The notes beneath the pieces are model-generated. The model saw only the letters and a program-made list of their open reading frames with translations. It had not been told where the DNA came from and searched no databases. Shown here one piece after another: positions 17,212 through 25,194 of a DNA stretch of 50,383 nt. Source of the DNA: an uncultured Bacteroidales bacterium. GTDB taxonomy: Bacteria > Bacteroidota > Bacteroidia > Bacteroidales > Paludibacteraceae. The stretch is from NCBI GenBank assembly GCA_902762355.1, contig CACWNR010000017.1, positions 1 to 50,383 on the forward strand. Direction: 5' to 3'. Each line of letters opens with the position of its first letter. Positions within the stretch are counted from its first letter, which is position 1. The position numbers and the translations under genes were made by a program.

Positions 17212-19211
17212 AACTATTAGCAATTATATTTTCGGTGCTCACCGGCATTCTTGCCGGCGATTACAATGCGCAAACGCTCTCTGTTGAGAAGCAAGATTCG
17301 ATAATGGGTGTGCAGCCCACCGGTCGGTATCGTTTGGTTAAGGAGAACGAACAGCAGATTTTCCGGCATTCGAGTGTGGCGGATTGGTTCATTGAGGACA
17401 CGATGCGTCATACCCGCAAGCGTCTGGGCGAGGGTATGTTCAAAGGGGAGGACGTACAGGTGCGGGACGCCGTGATGGCTCCTAACGGTCGCTATGTGGC
17501 ATTCGCCAAGGACAATTACTTGTATATCCATAAACTCGATTTCGGCACGGAGGTAGCCGTCACCAAAGACGAGAACACCGATATCATCAGCGGTATCGCC
17601 GATTGGTTGTATGAGGAGGAGTTCGGTACAACGACTCTCTTTGCATGGTCGCCTGACTCGAAGATGTTGGCGTTTGTGCGGTTAGATGAATCAGAGGTGC
17701 CGACGTTCTCTTGGGATGTGTATGCGGATACCCAATACCCGACGGCCGAGAGCCTACGATACCCCAAAGCCGGTTGTGCCAATGCGAAGGCGAGTGTGTG
17801 TGTATATGATATCGCAACCAAAGGTATTCAGCGATTACAGGTTACAGGTGACGGGTTACAGGATGTTTATTTCCCGCGTCTAAGATGGTATAAAGAGGAT
17901 CGCCTGTTCGTGCTTCGCGTGAACCGTGACCAGACGAAGATGGAGGTGTTGGATTGCAATGCCAAATCGACGGTGACGTATCCGTGGTATCAAGAGGAGA
18001 GTAAGAAATACTTCGTGGATTACAGCCTCTTCGACCAATGGCAGTGGTTGAGTGACGGCCGCATGATCGTGTTGAGTGAACAGGACGGTTGGCGCCGTGC
18101 GTACCTGTACGGCAACGATGGCATCAAAACCCGTGCGTTGACGCCGGAAAGTATCGATGTGACGGCAGTGTACGGAGTGAATGAGAAGACGCAGACGCTC
18201 TATTATCAAGCGGCGACTACTCCTTCGACACGGGATATCTATGCGCTAAACATAAAGAAGGGCGATATTACCCGACTCACCCAAGAAGAGGGCATGTGGT
18301 CGGCACGTTTTGATCAAGAAGCCACCAAAGCCGTGTTCTGCTATCAGTCTTTTACCACGCCGAATACGTACACGCTGTGTAAGGTGGAAGGTGTAAAGTG
18401 TAAAGTGGAAAGAGTGCTCGAGGACAACAAGGAAGTCCAAGAAGCATGGCAAGCGAATAATCTTCCTGAGCCGGAGATGATGCATATCAAGGGTTTGGAG
18501 GCGATGCTCCTCAGAGCCAAGAGCCAAGAGTCAAGAGCCAAGAGTCCTTTAGTCGTCATGCACTATAGCGGGCCGTCGAGTCAGCGCGTGTTGAACCGTT
18601 GGCGCAAGCGTTTTGAGTATGCCTTAGTGGAACAGGGATATGCGGTACTGATCGTGGATACGAGGGGTTCGGATTGCAAAGGTCGTGCATGGCGTAATGA
18701 GACTTATATGAGCCTGGGACGGAAAGAGGCAGAGGATCTGATCATGGCAGCCAATGAGATAGCCAAACGTCCGGACATAGACGATGAGCGCATGGCCATT
18801 ATGGGGTGGTCTTACGGCGGTTATGAGACTTTGTTTACGATGAGTCAAAAGAACAATCCGTTTAAGTGCGCCGTGGCGATTGCACCGGTGACCGATTGGA
18901 AGTTATACGACAGCGCGTACACGGAGCGGTATATGCGTCGGCCGCAAGTGAACCCGCGGGGCTACGATGAGGCATCGCTGCTCAATAAGGCAAAAGACCT
19001 GACGGGCAAGGTACTCATCATTCACGGCACTGCGGACGATAATGTACACGTGCAGCACACGATGCAGTATATAGATGCGCTCGTGCGAGCAGACAAACAG
19101 TTCGAGATGCAACTATATCCGGATGACAATCATTTCCTGCGCAAAGGCAATAATGCGAAACACATGCATAATAGAGTAATCCAATTTTTACAAAATAATC
19201 TAAAACAATGA
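17208..19211 (+). CDS. DPP-IV-like S9 family serine peptidase
   Basis: This is a dipeptidyl/tripeptidyl aminopeptidase of the S9B group, which removes short peptides after proline or alanine in the periplasm. The 667-aa product has a signal peptide (about 1-22), a beta-propeller domain with the substrate-anchoring YEEEF motif (Glu136-Glu138), and a C-terminal alpha/beta-hydrolase domain. The full triad is visible: Ser535 in GWSYGG, Asp610 in GTADDN, His642 in DDNHF. The Asp-His spacing of 32 residues matches DPP-IV. Three micro-repeat tracts (17833-17862, 18377-18413, 18513-18546) insert low-complexity residues between propeller strands and in the domain linker. The gene overlaps both neighbours by four bases. 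Prolyl tripeptidyl peptidase is an alternative reading of specificity. Confidence 0.9.
   Translation: MKLLAIIFSVLTGILAGDYNAQTLSVEKQDSIMGVQPTGRYRLVKENEQQIFRHSSVADWFIEDTMRHTRKRLGEGMFKGEDVQVRDAVMAPNGRYVAFAKDNYLYIHKLDFGTEVAVTKDENTDIISGIADWLYEEEFGTTTLFAWSPDSKMLAFVRLDESEVPTFSWDVYADTQYPTAESLRYPKAGCANAKASVCVYDIATKGIQRLQVTGDGLQDVYFPRLRWYKEDRLFVLRVNRDQTKMEVLDCNAKSTVTYPWYQEESKKYFVDYSLFDQWQWLSDGRMIVLSEQDGWRRAYLYGNDGIKTRALTPESIDVTAVYGVNEKTQTLYYQAATTPSTRDIYALNIKKGDITRLTQEEGMWSARFDQEATKAVFCYQSFTTPNTYTLCKVEGVKCKVERVLEDNKEVQEAWQANNLPEPEMMHIKGLEAMLLRAKSQESRAKSPLVVMHYSGPSSQRVLNRWRKRFEYALVEQGYAVLIVDTRGSDCKGRAWRNETYMSLGRKEAEDLIMAANEIAKRPDIDDERMAIMGWSYGGYETLFTMSQKNNPFKCAVAIAPVTDWKLYDSAYTERYMRRPQVNPRGYDEASLLNKAKDLTGKVLIIHGTADDNVHVQHTMQYIDALVRADKQFEMQLYPDDNHFLRKGNNAKHMHNRVIQFLQNNLKQ
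17833..17862 (+). repeat. In-frame GATTACAGGTTACAG-type micro-repeat
   Basis: Tandem copies of a GGTTACA-like unit inside the peptidase gene, read as part of the propeller (RLQVTGDGLQD). The unit matches the one at 2359-2386. Confidence 0.65.
18377..18413 (+). repeat. In-frame GTAAAGTG micro-repeat
   Basis: Four imperfect copies of a G(T/G)(A/G)AAGTG-like unit in the peptidase gene, giving the low-complexity run KVEGVKCKVERV. Confidence 0.65.
18513..18546 (+). repeat. In-frame AGAGCCAAG micro-repeat
   Basis: About five copies of a GAG(C/T)CAA unit in the peptidase gene, giving LRAKSQESRAKSP at the join between the propeller and the hydrolase domain. Confidence 0.65.
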
Positions 19212-20164
19212 AAAAGTACGCATTAGGTATCGACTTAGGTGGCACAGGCACCAAATTCGGTTTGGTAAACGATGAAGGTAAAGTCCTTCGCAGTAATTCT
19301 ATCCCCACCCAGCAGTATCCGGACATCGACGAGTACTGCGATGTACTCTGCAACGGACTCAAACGTTTGGTAGAGGACGAAGGCCTGACGATGGGGGATA
19401 TCGTAGGTGTTGGTTGCGGTGCTCCGAACGCGAATTTCTATTCGGGTTGTATCGAGCAGGCACCGAATCTGCCGTGGAAGGGTGTCGTTCCCTTCGCTAA
19501 ACTCATCAGCGAGCGCATGGGTGTCAAATGTACGATCACCAATGATGCCAACGCAGCCGCTCAGGGCGAGATGATCTACGGATCGGCACGCGGTATGAAA
19601 AACTTCATCGTCATCACGTTGGGTACGGGTGTAGGCTCGGGTATCGTCATCGACGGTAAACTGCTTTACGGTCATGATGGTTTTGCGGGTGAGTTAGGTC
19701 ACTGCAAGATCGATCATAGTGGTAACGGTCGTCTCTGTGGTTGCGGTCAGAAGGGTTGTATCGAGGCGTATGCATCGGCAACCGGTGTAGCTCGCACGGC
19801 GAAAGAGATCGTGACGGCTACGACTCAACCGACATTGCTGCGCAATGTATCGGATATCAATAACATTACGAGTAAGGACGTGTTCGACGCGGCCGAGAAG
19901 GGTGATCTCGTAGCAAAAGAGATCTTCGACTACACAGGTCATCTGCTGGGTGAAAAACTGGCTGACTACGTTCATTTCTCCAGTCCGGAGGCGATCATCC
20001 TCTTTGGTGGTCTGACTAAATCCGGTCACTGGATCATGGATCCGATCCGTGAGGCGCTGGACGCTAACCTGATGCCGATCTGGAAGGGTAAGATCCCTGT
20101 ATCGATCTCAATATTGAAAGACAGCGACGCCGCTATCTTGGGCGCGTCGAGTCTCGCGTGGTAA
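19208..20164 (+). CDS. glk: ROK-family glucokinase
   Basis: The enzyme phosphorylates glucose (or a related hexose) with ATP in the cytoplasm. The 318-aa product has the phosphate-1 motif GIDLGGTGTKFG (7-18), catalytic Asp113 in TNDANAAA, the phosphate-2 motif LGTGVGSG (138-145), the ROK GELGH motif (161-165), and the zinc-binding CGCGQKGCIEAY with Cys177, Cys179 and Cys184. All expected residues are present and the length is standard. Substrate cannot be proved by eye; N-acetylglucosamine or mannose kinase are alternatives within ROK. It overlaps the peptidase gene by four bases. A cytoplasmic sugar kinase inside a run of envelope-protein genes is a mixed operon typical of dense Bacteroidales genomes. 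Confidence 0.88.
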   Translation: MKKYALGIDLGGTGTKFGLVNDEGKVLRSNSIPTQQYPDIDEYCDVLCNGLKRLVEDEGLTMGDIVGVGCGAPNANFYSGCIEQAPNLPWKGVVPFAKLISERMGVKCTITNDANAAAQGEMIYGSARGMKNFIVITLGTGVGSGIVIDGKLLYGHDGFAGELGHCKIDHSGNGRLCGCGQKGCIEAYASATGVARTAKEIVTATTQPTLLRNVSDINNITSKDVFDAAEKGDLVAKEIFDYTGHLLGEKLADYVHFSSPEAIILFGGLTKSGHWIMDPIREALDANLMPIWKGKIPVSISILKDSDAAILGASSLAW

Positions 20165-20754
20165 TGGGGGTGATTAAGAATATATTACAACGTCTGTACC
20201 CATGCGGCAAATGCCGCGTGGGGGAGGCGGTGTACCTGACCTTTGATGATGGTCCGATACCTGAGGTGACGCCTAAGGTCTTGGCGATATTGGACAAGTA
20301 CGGCGTGAAGGCGACCTTCTTTATGGTGGGGGAGAACATCGACAAACATCCGGAGGTGTTCGAGCAGGTGGTTCAAGCCGGTCACGCGATCGGTAACCAT
20401 ACCTACAACCATATGAAGGGATGGAAAGTGAGCACGGCGGAGTATCTCGCCAATGTACAAAAGTTTCCGAAGGAAACGAAGTTGTTTCGACCTCCCTATG
20501 GCAGGACTTGGGTTTGGCAGCGCAGGGCAGTGAAAAAGTTAGGGTATGAGATCTATCTCTGGGACGTGTTGACCCGCGACTATAACCCGCGGCGTACACC
20601 GGAGGCGATGTTACGTCAGATTCAACGCTGTACACGACCGGGTAGTATTATCAATTTTCATGACTCCGTCAAGTCGAACGAACGGATGCTAAAGGTCTTA
20701 CCAGAGGCCATAGAATGGTTGTTAGCAAATGGGTATGAACTTAAAACACTATAG
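20164..20754 (+). CDS. NodB-type polysaccharide deacetylase
   Basis: This metal-dependent carbohydrate esterase (CE4) removes acetyl groups from N-acetylated sugars such as peptidoglycan or surface glycans. The 196-aa product shows TFDDGP (Asp28, Asp29), the metal-binding GNHTYNH (His79, His83), RPPYG (109-113) and a late NFHD motif. The catalytic set is complete. The domain is almost the whole protein; no clear signal peptide is present, so location is uncertain. The ATG at 20164 overlaps the last base of the preceding stop and is preferred to the GTG at 20158. The 3' end overlaps the next gene's start region by about 20-26 bases. Confidence 0.88.
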   Translation: MGVIKNILQRLYPCGKCRVGEAVYLTFDDGPIPEVTPKVLAILDKYGVKATFFMVGENIDKHPEVFEQVVQAGHAIGNHTYNHMKGWKVSTAEYLANVQKFPKETKLFRPPYGRTWVWQRRAVKKLGYEIYLWDVLTRDYNPRRTPEAMLRQIQRCTRPGSIINFHDSVKSNERMLKVLPEAIEWLLANGYELKTL

Positions 20755-22576
20755 TCTTCTAATACTTGTCTTGATTCTGGCAAGTTGTGCAAACAGAGGT
20801 ATCGGACCACAAGGTGGCCCGCGGGATTCTGTGCCGCCTGTACCGGTCAAATACGAACCTGAGATGGGTGCGTTAGCGTTCCAAGGCAAGCGTATTGAGA
20901 TTACGTTCGACGAGTATATCCAGTTAGACAACCTGACGGATAACCTCTTGATGTCGCCGCCGCAGAAGACCCCGCCTGATGTCAAAGCCCGCGGCAAAAA
21001 ACTGATTGTGCAGTTGCAGGACACGCTTCGTGACAGCACGACTTATACGATCGATTTCGGTGACGCCGTGTGTGACTTCCGCGAGAAAGTGCCGTTGCGC
21101 AATTACTCGTTCTATTTCTCCACAGGTACTACCATCGATACGTTGTTTTACACCGGTCATGTGTACGATGCGATGAACCTTAATCCGCTGAAGGGTATCT
21201 ATGTGGGTATCCACGAGAACAAAGAGGACAGTGCGTTCCTCACCAAGCAGTTTGCCCGCGTAGCCAAAACGGACAGCGCCGGTTATTTCCGGATCGGAAA
21301 CATGAAAGAAGGTTCATACCGTCTCTATGCCGTTGATGACGTGAGCCATGACTACCGTCTGACTATCGGCGAGGCACTGGCATGGGCAGACGAAGAAATA
21401 GAGGGACGAGTGGAGAGGATACAGGACGCTGCGCTACAGGACAGTACGGTACAGGACAGTACGGTACAGGACGCTGCGCTACAGGACACTACGTTACAGG
21501 ACGTTGCGCTACAGGAGGAAGACGGGAAGTTGTTTCTTTTCAGGGAAGAGCAGCAACGGTTGTATTTGCAGCGTACGTTGCGTAAGGAGCAGCATCGCAT
21601 ACAGATACTCTTCAGTTCGACGCCGGATAGTCTGCCTGAACTGCGGTTCGTAACGGACAGTGTGCGTGACAGCATGGACGTGCATGTGAACTACATCACC
21701 AAGTACTCTCCCAAGCGCGACACCGTCACAATCTGGTTGGCGGATAGTATGTCGATTGCTCAGGATTCCCTCTTTATTGAGGCACGTTTTCGTCGCACGG
21801 ACAGTCTGTATCACTTGGAGTGGTTTACCGATACGCTCCGTGCTATCTGGAGAGCACCGAAATTGTCCGCCAAGGCCAAACAGGCTCAGGAACGGCAGAA
21901 CCGTAACAAGCGCTTGGATCTGAAGTCCAATGCCGGTGTGAAATTCGAGATGTACGATACCCTGTATCTGGAGTGTTTCACTCCGCTGGCAATCATCGAG
22001 CGCGATTCGTTCCATCTGTACGAACGTATCGACTCAATCACCAAACCCGTGCCGTTCACGATAGCCGACCACGACACGCTGCCTATGCGGCTGTATATAC
22101 TGGCCAAACTGGAACCGGAGAAGAAATACGAGTTGGTGGTGGATAGCGGTGCGTTGCACGACATCTACGGCATCACGCATGTGAAAGGCACCTACAAACT
22201 GCAAGTGAAGAGTCCGTCGGACTACTCCACGCTGCTCGTCAAGCTGAATCCGTTCGTGCCCAAAGCCCGCATACAAGTGCTCAATAAGAAAGATCAGGTT
22301 GTTCGCGAGTTACCGGCCGTACCGGAAGGCGCGTACTTCGAGTATCTGACCCCCGATACCTATTACATGCGTTTGTACATCGACGAGAACGAAGACGGCA
22401 AGTGGACCACGGGTAGTTGGACAGAGAAACGCCAACCTGAGCCGGTCTATTATTTCCCGGAGAGTATTCAGACGAAGAGTAATTGGGACTTCGAGGAGGA
22501 ATGGAACTATCAGGCCGTTGAGCAAACCAAAGCAAAGCCGGCCGTGTTGATTAAGGCTTCTTCCGCCAAGAAATAA
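20729..22576 (+). CDS. Ig-like (Big_5) domain lipoprotein
   Basis: A lipobox (LILASC) after a short hydrophobic stretch marks a lipoprotein, probably on the outer membrane. Residues about 35-135 fit a bacterial Ig-like Big_5/SbsA-type domain, with the sequence style (GPQGGPRDSVPP) typical of a widespread Bacteroidetes lipoprotein. The rest is beta-rich with no enzymatic motif. Residues about 231-261 are six tandem five-residue units (QDAAL/QDSTV) encoded by a 15-bp repeat, probably a flexible linker. Starts at 20729 or 20735 are both inside the deacetylase gene; the second gives the tighter signal peptide. The gene ends the long operon and overlaps the convergent pnuC by 26 bases. Function is unknown; a cell-envelope role is inferred. 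Confidence 0.8.
   Translation: MGMNLKHYSLLILVLILASCANRGIGPQGGPRDSVPPVPVKYEPEMGALAFQGKRIEITFDEYIQLDNLTDNLLMSPPQKTPPDVKARGKKLIVQLQDTLRDSTTYTIDFGDAVCDFREKVPLRNYSFYFSTGTTIDTLFYTGHVYDAMNLNPLKGIYVGIHENKEDSAFLTKQFARVAKTDSAGYFRIGNMKEGSYRLYAVDDVSHDYRLTIGEALAWADEEIEGRVERIQDAALQDSTVQDSTVQDAALQDTTLQDVALQEEDGKLFLFREEQQRLYLQRTLRKEQHRIQILFSSTPDSLPELRFVTDSVRDSMDVHVNYITKYSPKRDTVTIWLADSMSIAQDSLFIEARFRRTDSLYHLEWFTDTLRAIWRAPKLSAKAKQAQERQNRNKRLDLKSNAGVKFEMYDTLYLECFTPLAIIERDSFHLYERIDSITKPVPFTIADHDTLPMRLYILAKLEPEKKYELVVDSGALHDIYGITHVKGTYKLQVKSPSDYSTLLVKLNPFVPKARIQVLNKKDQVVRELPAVPEGAYFEYLTPDTYYMRLYIDENEDGKWTTGSWTEKRQPEPVYYFPESIQTKSNWDFEEEWNYQAVEQTKAKPAVLIKASSAKK
21421..21510 (+). repeat. 15-bp tandem repeat, six units, in frame
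   Basis: Six consecutive 15-bp units each start with ACAGGAC. Two are identical and adjacent (21436-21450 and 21451-21465), and two others match each other (21421-21435 and 21466-21480). They encode five-residue units in the lipoprotein, so slippage would change length without a frameshift. Confidence 0.9.
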
Positions 22577-23126
22577 TGCCGTAGATGCAGTTGGCACACC
22601 AGATGGTGTACTGCGTGACCATGAAGTAATCGCCGGCGCGAATCCAGAGGATAATACTCAGTATATCCACCGCGAGCCAAATGAACCAATGCTCGCGATA
22701 AACGAGAATCATCAGTACCTGCGCCACGAGTGCAGGTACTGTCGTAAAGGCATCCAAGTACGGCTGCGTATCATCGGTAAGGGCAGCAAGTCCCCAGCCA
22801 GTGAGCCACGAACCGAGTAGGGTGGTGACTACAATAAGAAGGATCACGGAGGTCTTGAGACTGCGGGGTTCTACTTTCATCTTTCCGCTTTCCTCTTTCA
22901 AGCGTTCCCGCCACACAAACACTCCATACACCATCGTGCCGAAATAATAGGCATTGATGGCTATCTCGCCGTAGAAACGTTGGGTCCAACAGAGATAGGT
23001 ATAGGTGAGTACTTGTGCAAAACCGAAGGCGAAGGTGAGAATATTGCGCCGGGAGGCCAGCACAACGGAACAGATGCCCAGACAGCAACTGATCAGCGAC
23101 AACCATGTGATCGGGGAATCACTCAA
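22551..23126 (-). CDS. pnuC: PnuC-type nicotinamide riboside/vitamin transporter
   Basis: This membrane protein carries nicotinamide riboside (or a related vitamin) across the inner membrane. The 191-aa length and pattern of about seven hydrophobic segments fit PnuC. Conserved-looking stretches include the segment after PYLDAFTTVPALVAQVLM and the Trp/Glu-rich REHWFIWLAVDILS. The start (23126) overlaps the preceding DUF4837 gene stop by four bases, so the two form a minus-strand operon. The 3' end overlaps the convergent lipoprotein gene by 26 bases, with no terminator visible. PnuT-like thiamine transport is an alternative; substrate is not determined here. Confidence 0.88.
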   Translation of the reverse strand: MSDSPITWLSLISCCLGICSVVLASRRNILTFAFGFAQVLTYTYLCWTQRFYGEIAINAYYFGTMVYGVFVWRERLKEESGKMKVEPRSLKTSVILLIVVTTLLGSWLTGWGLAALTDDTQPYLDAFTTVPALVAQVLMILVYREHWFIWLAVDILSIILWIRAGDYFMVTQYTIWCANCIYGIISWRKKP

Positions 23127-24142
23127 CGTTCATTCGGCATTTGGAGCGTATAGAGGATGGCTTCCATCTGACGCACCGCGTTACGTTTCTTCTGCCCGGG
23201 GGCATAAAGGAATGTCTCTGCGGTTACAACACGACCATTGACTTGATCCAGACGCGTGAGGCTGACGAACGGTCCGCCCATGGCTTCGCCGTCGAGGATT
23301 TTCCATAGACCGCGTGTCTCGAGGGCGTAGAAACCGCCTACTGTATCACGGAGCGCCGGCACAGAACGGGTTACCGGCGGGAAATGTTTGTATTCGGTAC
23401 CCATATGACTGCCGGGCACTTGTGCCGTAACGAGTTGACCCATTATGGCATTACGCATGGCGATGATCGAGTCGTTGGAGAACTGCTCCTGCGCCGTATA
23501 TGGATAACTATAGACGAGGATATCCTTGCGCATCGGGCCTTTGTTGTTGCAGCACCAGAGGACAGCTACGCTGTCATTGGATATTGGTAATTGGACATTG
23601 GATATTGTTATATAGTCCTCGGGAATGAGCATGTCGTAGCCTTGTTGGTTGAGTATCGCGCGCGCGTCCTTATTTGTATTCGCGCGATAGAAAGAGATCT
23701 GACGAGCTAACTCTTCCTGTACGAACCACTCGCGGACAGCTGCTCCGTGCTCTGCCCAATAGGCCAGAAAATCTTCATCGCTCGGCGCCTGAATACGGAT
23801 CATCGCCTGCGGCTTAGACCATACATCGCGGGAACGAACGGCCTTGACAAACGTGTATTTGGAGGGGTTGACGTCGATGAGCAAGATGTTTCGGGTGGCC
23901 TTGAAGAGGTCATCGAACTGCGCCGGCGTGACATGCGTGGTAGTGAAATAAGCCTCCATCTGCGGCAAGCCGTACATGTCCGCACCCATCGTGTCGCAGA
24001 CCGCCGCTTTGACTGCGGCATCGCTGATAATGAGGCATTCGTAGATAGAACCCGTGGCGGAAGTGAGCAGACGATCATTGCCCTTACCACAACCCAAAAG
24101 CAACACGGCGCTGAGCGCCAGATACAGGAATCGATTTTTCAT
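23123..24142 (-). CDS. DUF4837 family lipoprotein
   Basis: The 339-aa product has a signal peptide with lipobox (LLLGC, about residues 14-18) and matches the DUF4837 lipoproteins of Bacteroidetes, whose function is unknown. The family's RDVWSKPQ and REWFVQEELARQ-like segments are visible. The ATG at 24142 is chosen over an upstream TTG at 24217 because the promoter's -7 box lies at 24163-24170, downstream of that TTG. A micro-repeat tract (23574-23610) encodes a short run (NVQLPISN) in the middle. It is cotranscribed with pnuC (four-base overlap). Confidence 0.85.
   Translation of the reverse strand: MKNRFLYLALSAVLLLGCGKGNDRLLTSATGSIYECLIISDAAVKAAVCDTMGADMYGLPQMEAYFTTTHVTPAQFDDLFKATRNILLIDVNPSKYTFVKAVRSRDVWSKPQAMIRIQAPSDEDFLAYWAEHGAAVREWFVQEELARQISFYRANTNKDARAILNQQGYDMLIPEDYITISNVQLPISNDSVAVLWCCNNKGPMRKDILVYSYPYTAQEQFSNDSIIAMRNAIMGQLVTAQVPGSHMGTEYKHFPPVTRSVPALRDTVGGFYALETRGLWKILDGEAMGGPFVSLTRLDQVNGRVVTAETFLYAPGQKKRNAVRQMEAILYTLQMPNER
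23574..23610 (-). repeat. In-frame ATTGGATATTGG micro-repeat
   Basis: Four imperfect copies of an (A/G)ATATTGG/ACATTGG unit inside the DUF4837 gene. They encode a short hydrophilic insert and resemble the other micro-repeats in this window in unit length and style. Confidence 0.65.
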
Positions 24143-24162
24143 AGAACAATCATTTTGCGGTG

Positions 24163-24193
24163 CAAAATTACAAAAAATTCGTGAAATTAACAA
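24163..24193 (-). promoter_or_regulatory. Promoter of the DUF4837-pnuC operon
   Basis: Read on the minus strand: TTG at 24193-24191, a 20-nt gap, TAATTTTG at 24170-24163. The ATG at 24142 follows about 20 bases later. Confidence 0.8.
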
Positions 24194-24209
24194 ATTTATT
24201 CGTAAAAAT

Positions 24210-24240
24210 TTGCACAATTGAAAAAAAAATCCTACCTTTG
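24210..24240 (+). promoter_or_regulatory. Promoter of the AraC-type regulator gene
   Basis: TTG at 24210-24212, a 20-nt gap and TACCTTTG at 24233-24240. It is divergent from the promoter at 24163-24193, with only about 16 bases between the two -33 elements, so a regulator bound here could act on both. Confidence 0.8.
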
Positions 24241-24286
24241 CGCCAGATTTTGATAAGAGTAACCCCTTAAATTTATTACTTACCCT

Positions 24287-25153
24287 ATGACACTATTTAC
24301 GGATTACCTATTCATTACGGACGAGCACGAAGGTTTTCGTGTTTGCCGCGAGACGCGTACTACGTCCACGACCACGATGACCGTTCTTCTCTGTGAGGAT
24401 GGTTATATCGATGTGTATTACCACGGCGAGATGCTCCGTATCAACAAGGGCGAACTGTTCGTTCGTGTGCCGGACTTTATTCAACCGCTGGGTCCGTACG
24501 AGATGAGTGAGGATTTCGCCTTCAAGCAAGTGACCATAGATGCCGGTGTGTTTGATGAGATCATGTACGAGCACATGCGCGTGGAGCCGAACTGGTACGC
24601 TAAACAAGAGTACGTCAAGGCACACCCGACGTTCGTGCTGAGTGAAGATAGCAAAGAATTCTTCTATACGTATTACCACCTGCTGACGCTGCAGTTGAAA
24701 GACCGGCAGACGGATTACCGGAGACAGATCCTGAAGTTGATGGCCCGCGGTGCGACGATGGAGATGCTCAATTATCTGGATAAGTTAGCTGTCATCTCGC
24801 CGAGTCTTTTGGATCGTAAGGCGACCAGTTCGAGCGACTATACGTTCCATGAGTTCATGCGTCTGCTGCAGAAACACCCGCATGAGCGTGAGGTTCAATG
24901 GTACGCGAAGCAATTAGGCATCACGCCGAAGTATCTCTCGGAGATCTGCCGTGAGCGTAGCGGTAAGGCTACCGGTGAATGGATCGCTGATGTGACGGTA
25001 GCAGAGTTGAAGTATTACTTACGTAACACGACCATGCCGATTCATGACATTGCGAAGATTATGGATTTCCCGAACGCGAGCTTCTTCTGCCAGTACACGA
25101 AGAAACACACGGGTCAGACCCCGAATCATTTCCGCAAGATGAAACAGCAATAA
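24287..25153 (+). CDS. AraC-family transcriptional regulator
   Basis: The 288-aa product has a C-terminal AraC-type double helix-turn-helix (about residues 185-285). It includes an IHDIAKIMDFPNASFFCQYTK segment and a TGQTPNHFRK end, typical of the second HTH and of the family. The first HTH region contains VQWYAKQLGITPKYLSEICR. The N-terminal part (1-160) looks like a cupin-type sensor that may bind a small effector; the ligand is unknown. It is transcribed from its own promoter and ends in a strong terminator. It is divergent from DUF4837-pnuC and may control those genes or itself; that is inference. Confidence 0.9.
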   Translation: MTLFTDYLFITDEHEGFRVCRETRTTSTTTMTVLLCEDGYIDVYYHGEMLRINKGELFVRVPDFIQPLGPYEMSEDFAFKQVTIDAGVFDEIMYEHMRVEPNWYAKQEYVKAHPTFVLSEDSKEFFYTYYHLLTLQLKDRQTDYRRQILKLMARGATMEMLNYLDKLAVISPSLLDRKATSSSDYTFHEFMRLLQKHPHEREVQWYAKQLGITPKYLSEICRERSGKATGEWIADVTVAELKYYLRNTTMPIHDIAKIMDFPNASFFCQYTKKHTGQTPNHFRKMKQQ

Positions 25154-25180
25154 AAAAGCAGCCGGTTGGCTGCTTTTTTA
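25152..25180. terminator. Bidirectional intrinsic terminator (AraC gene / glyA)
   Basis: A 12-bp perfect stem (AAAAAAGCAGCC at 25152-25163 with GGCTGCTTTTTT at 25168-25179) and a GGTT loop. It has T or A runs on both sides, so it can stop transcription from the AraC gene and from glyA, whose stop is at 25195. Confidence 0.9.
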
Positions 25181-25194
25181 TGTTCGTACGGGGG

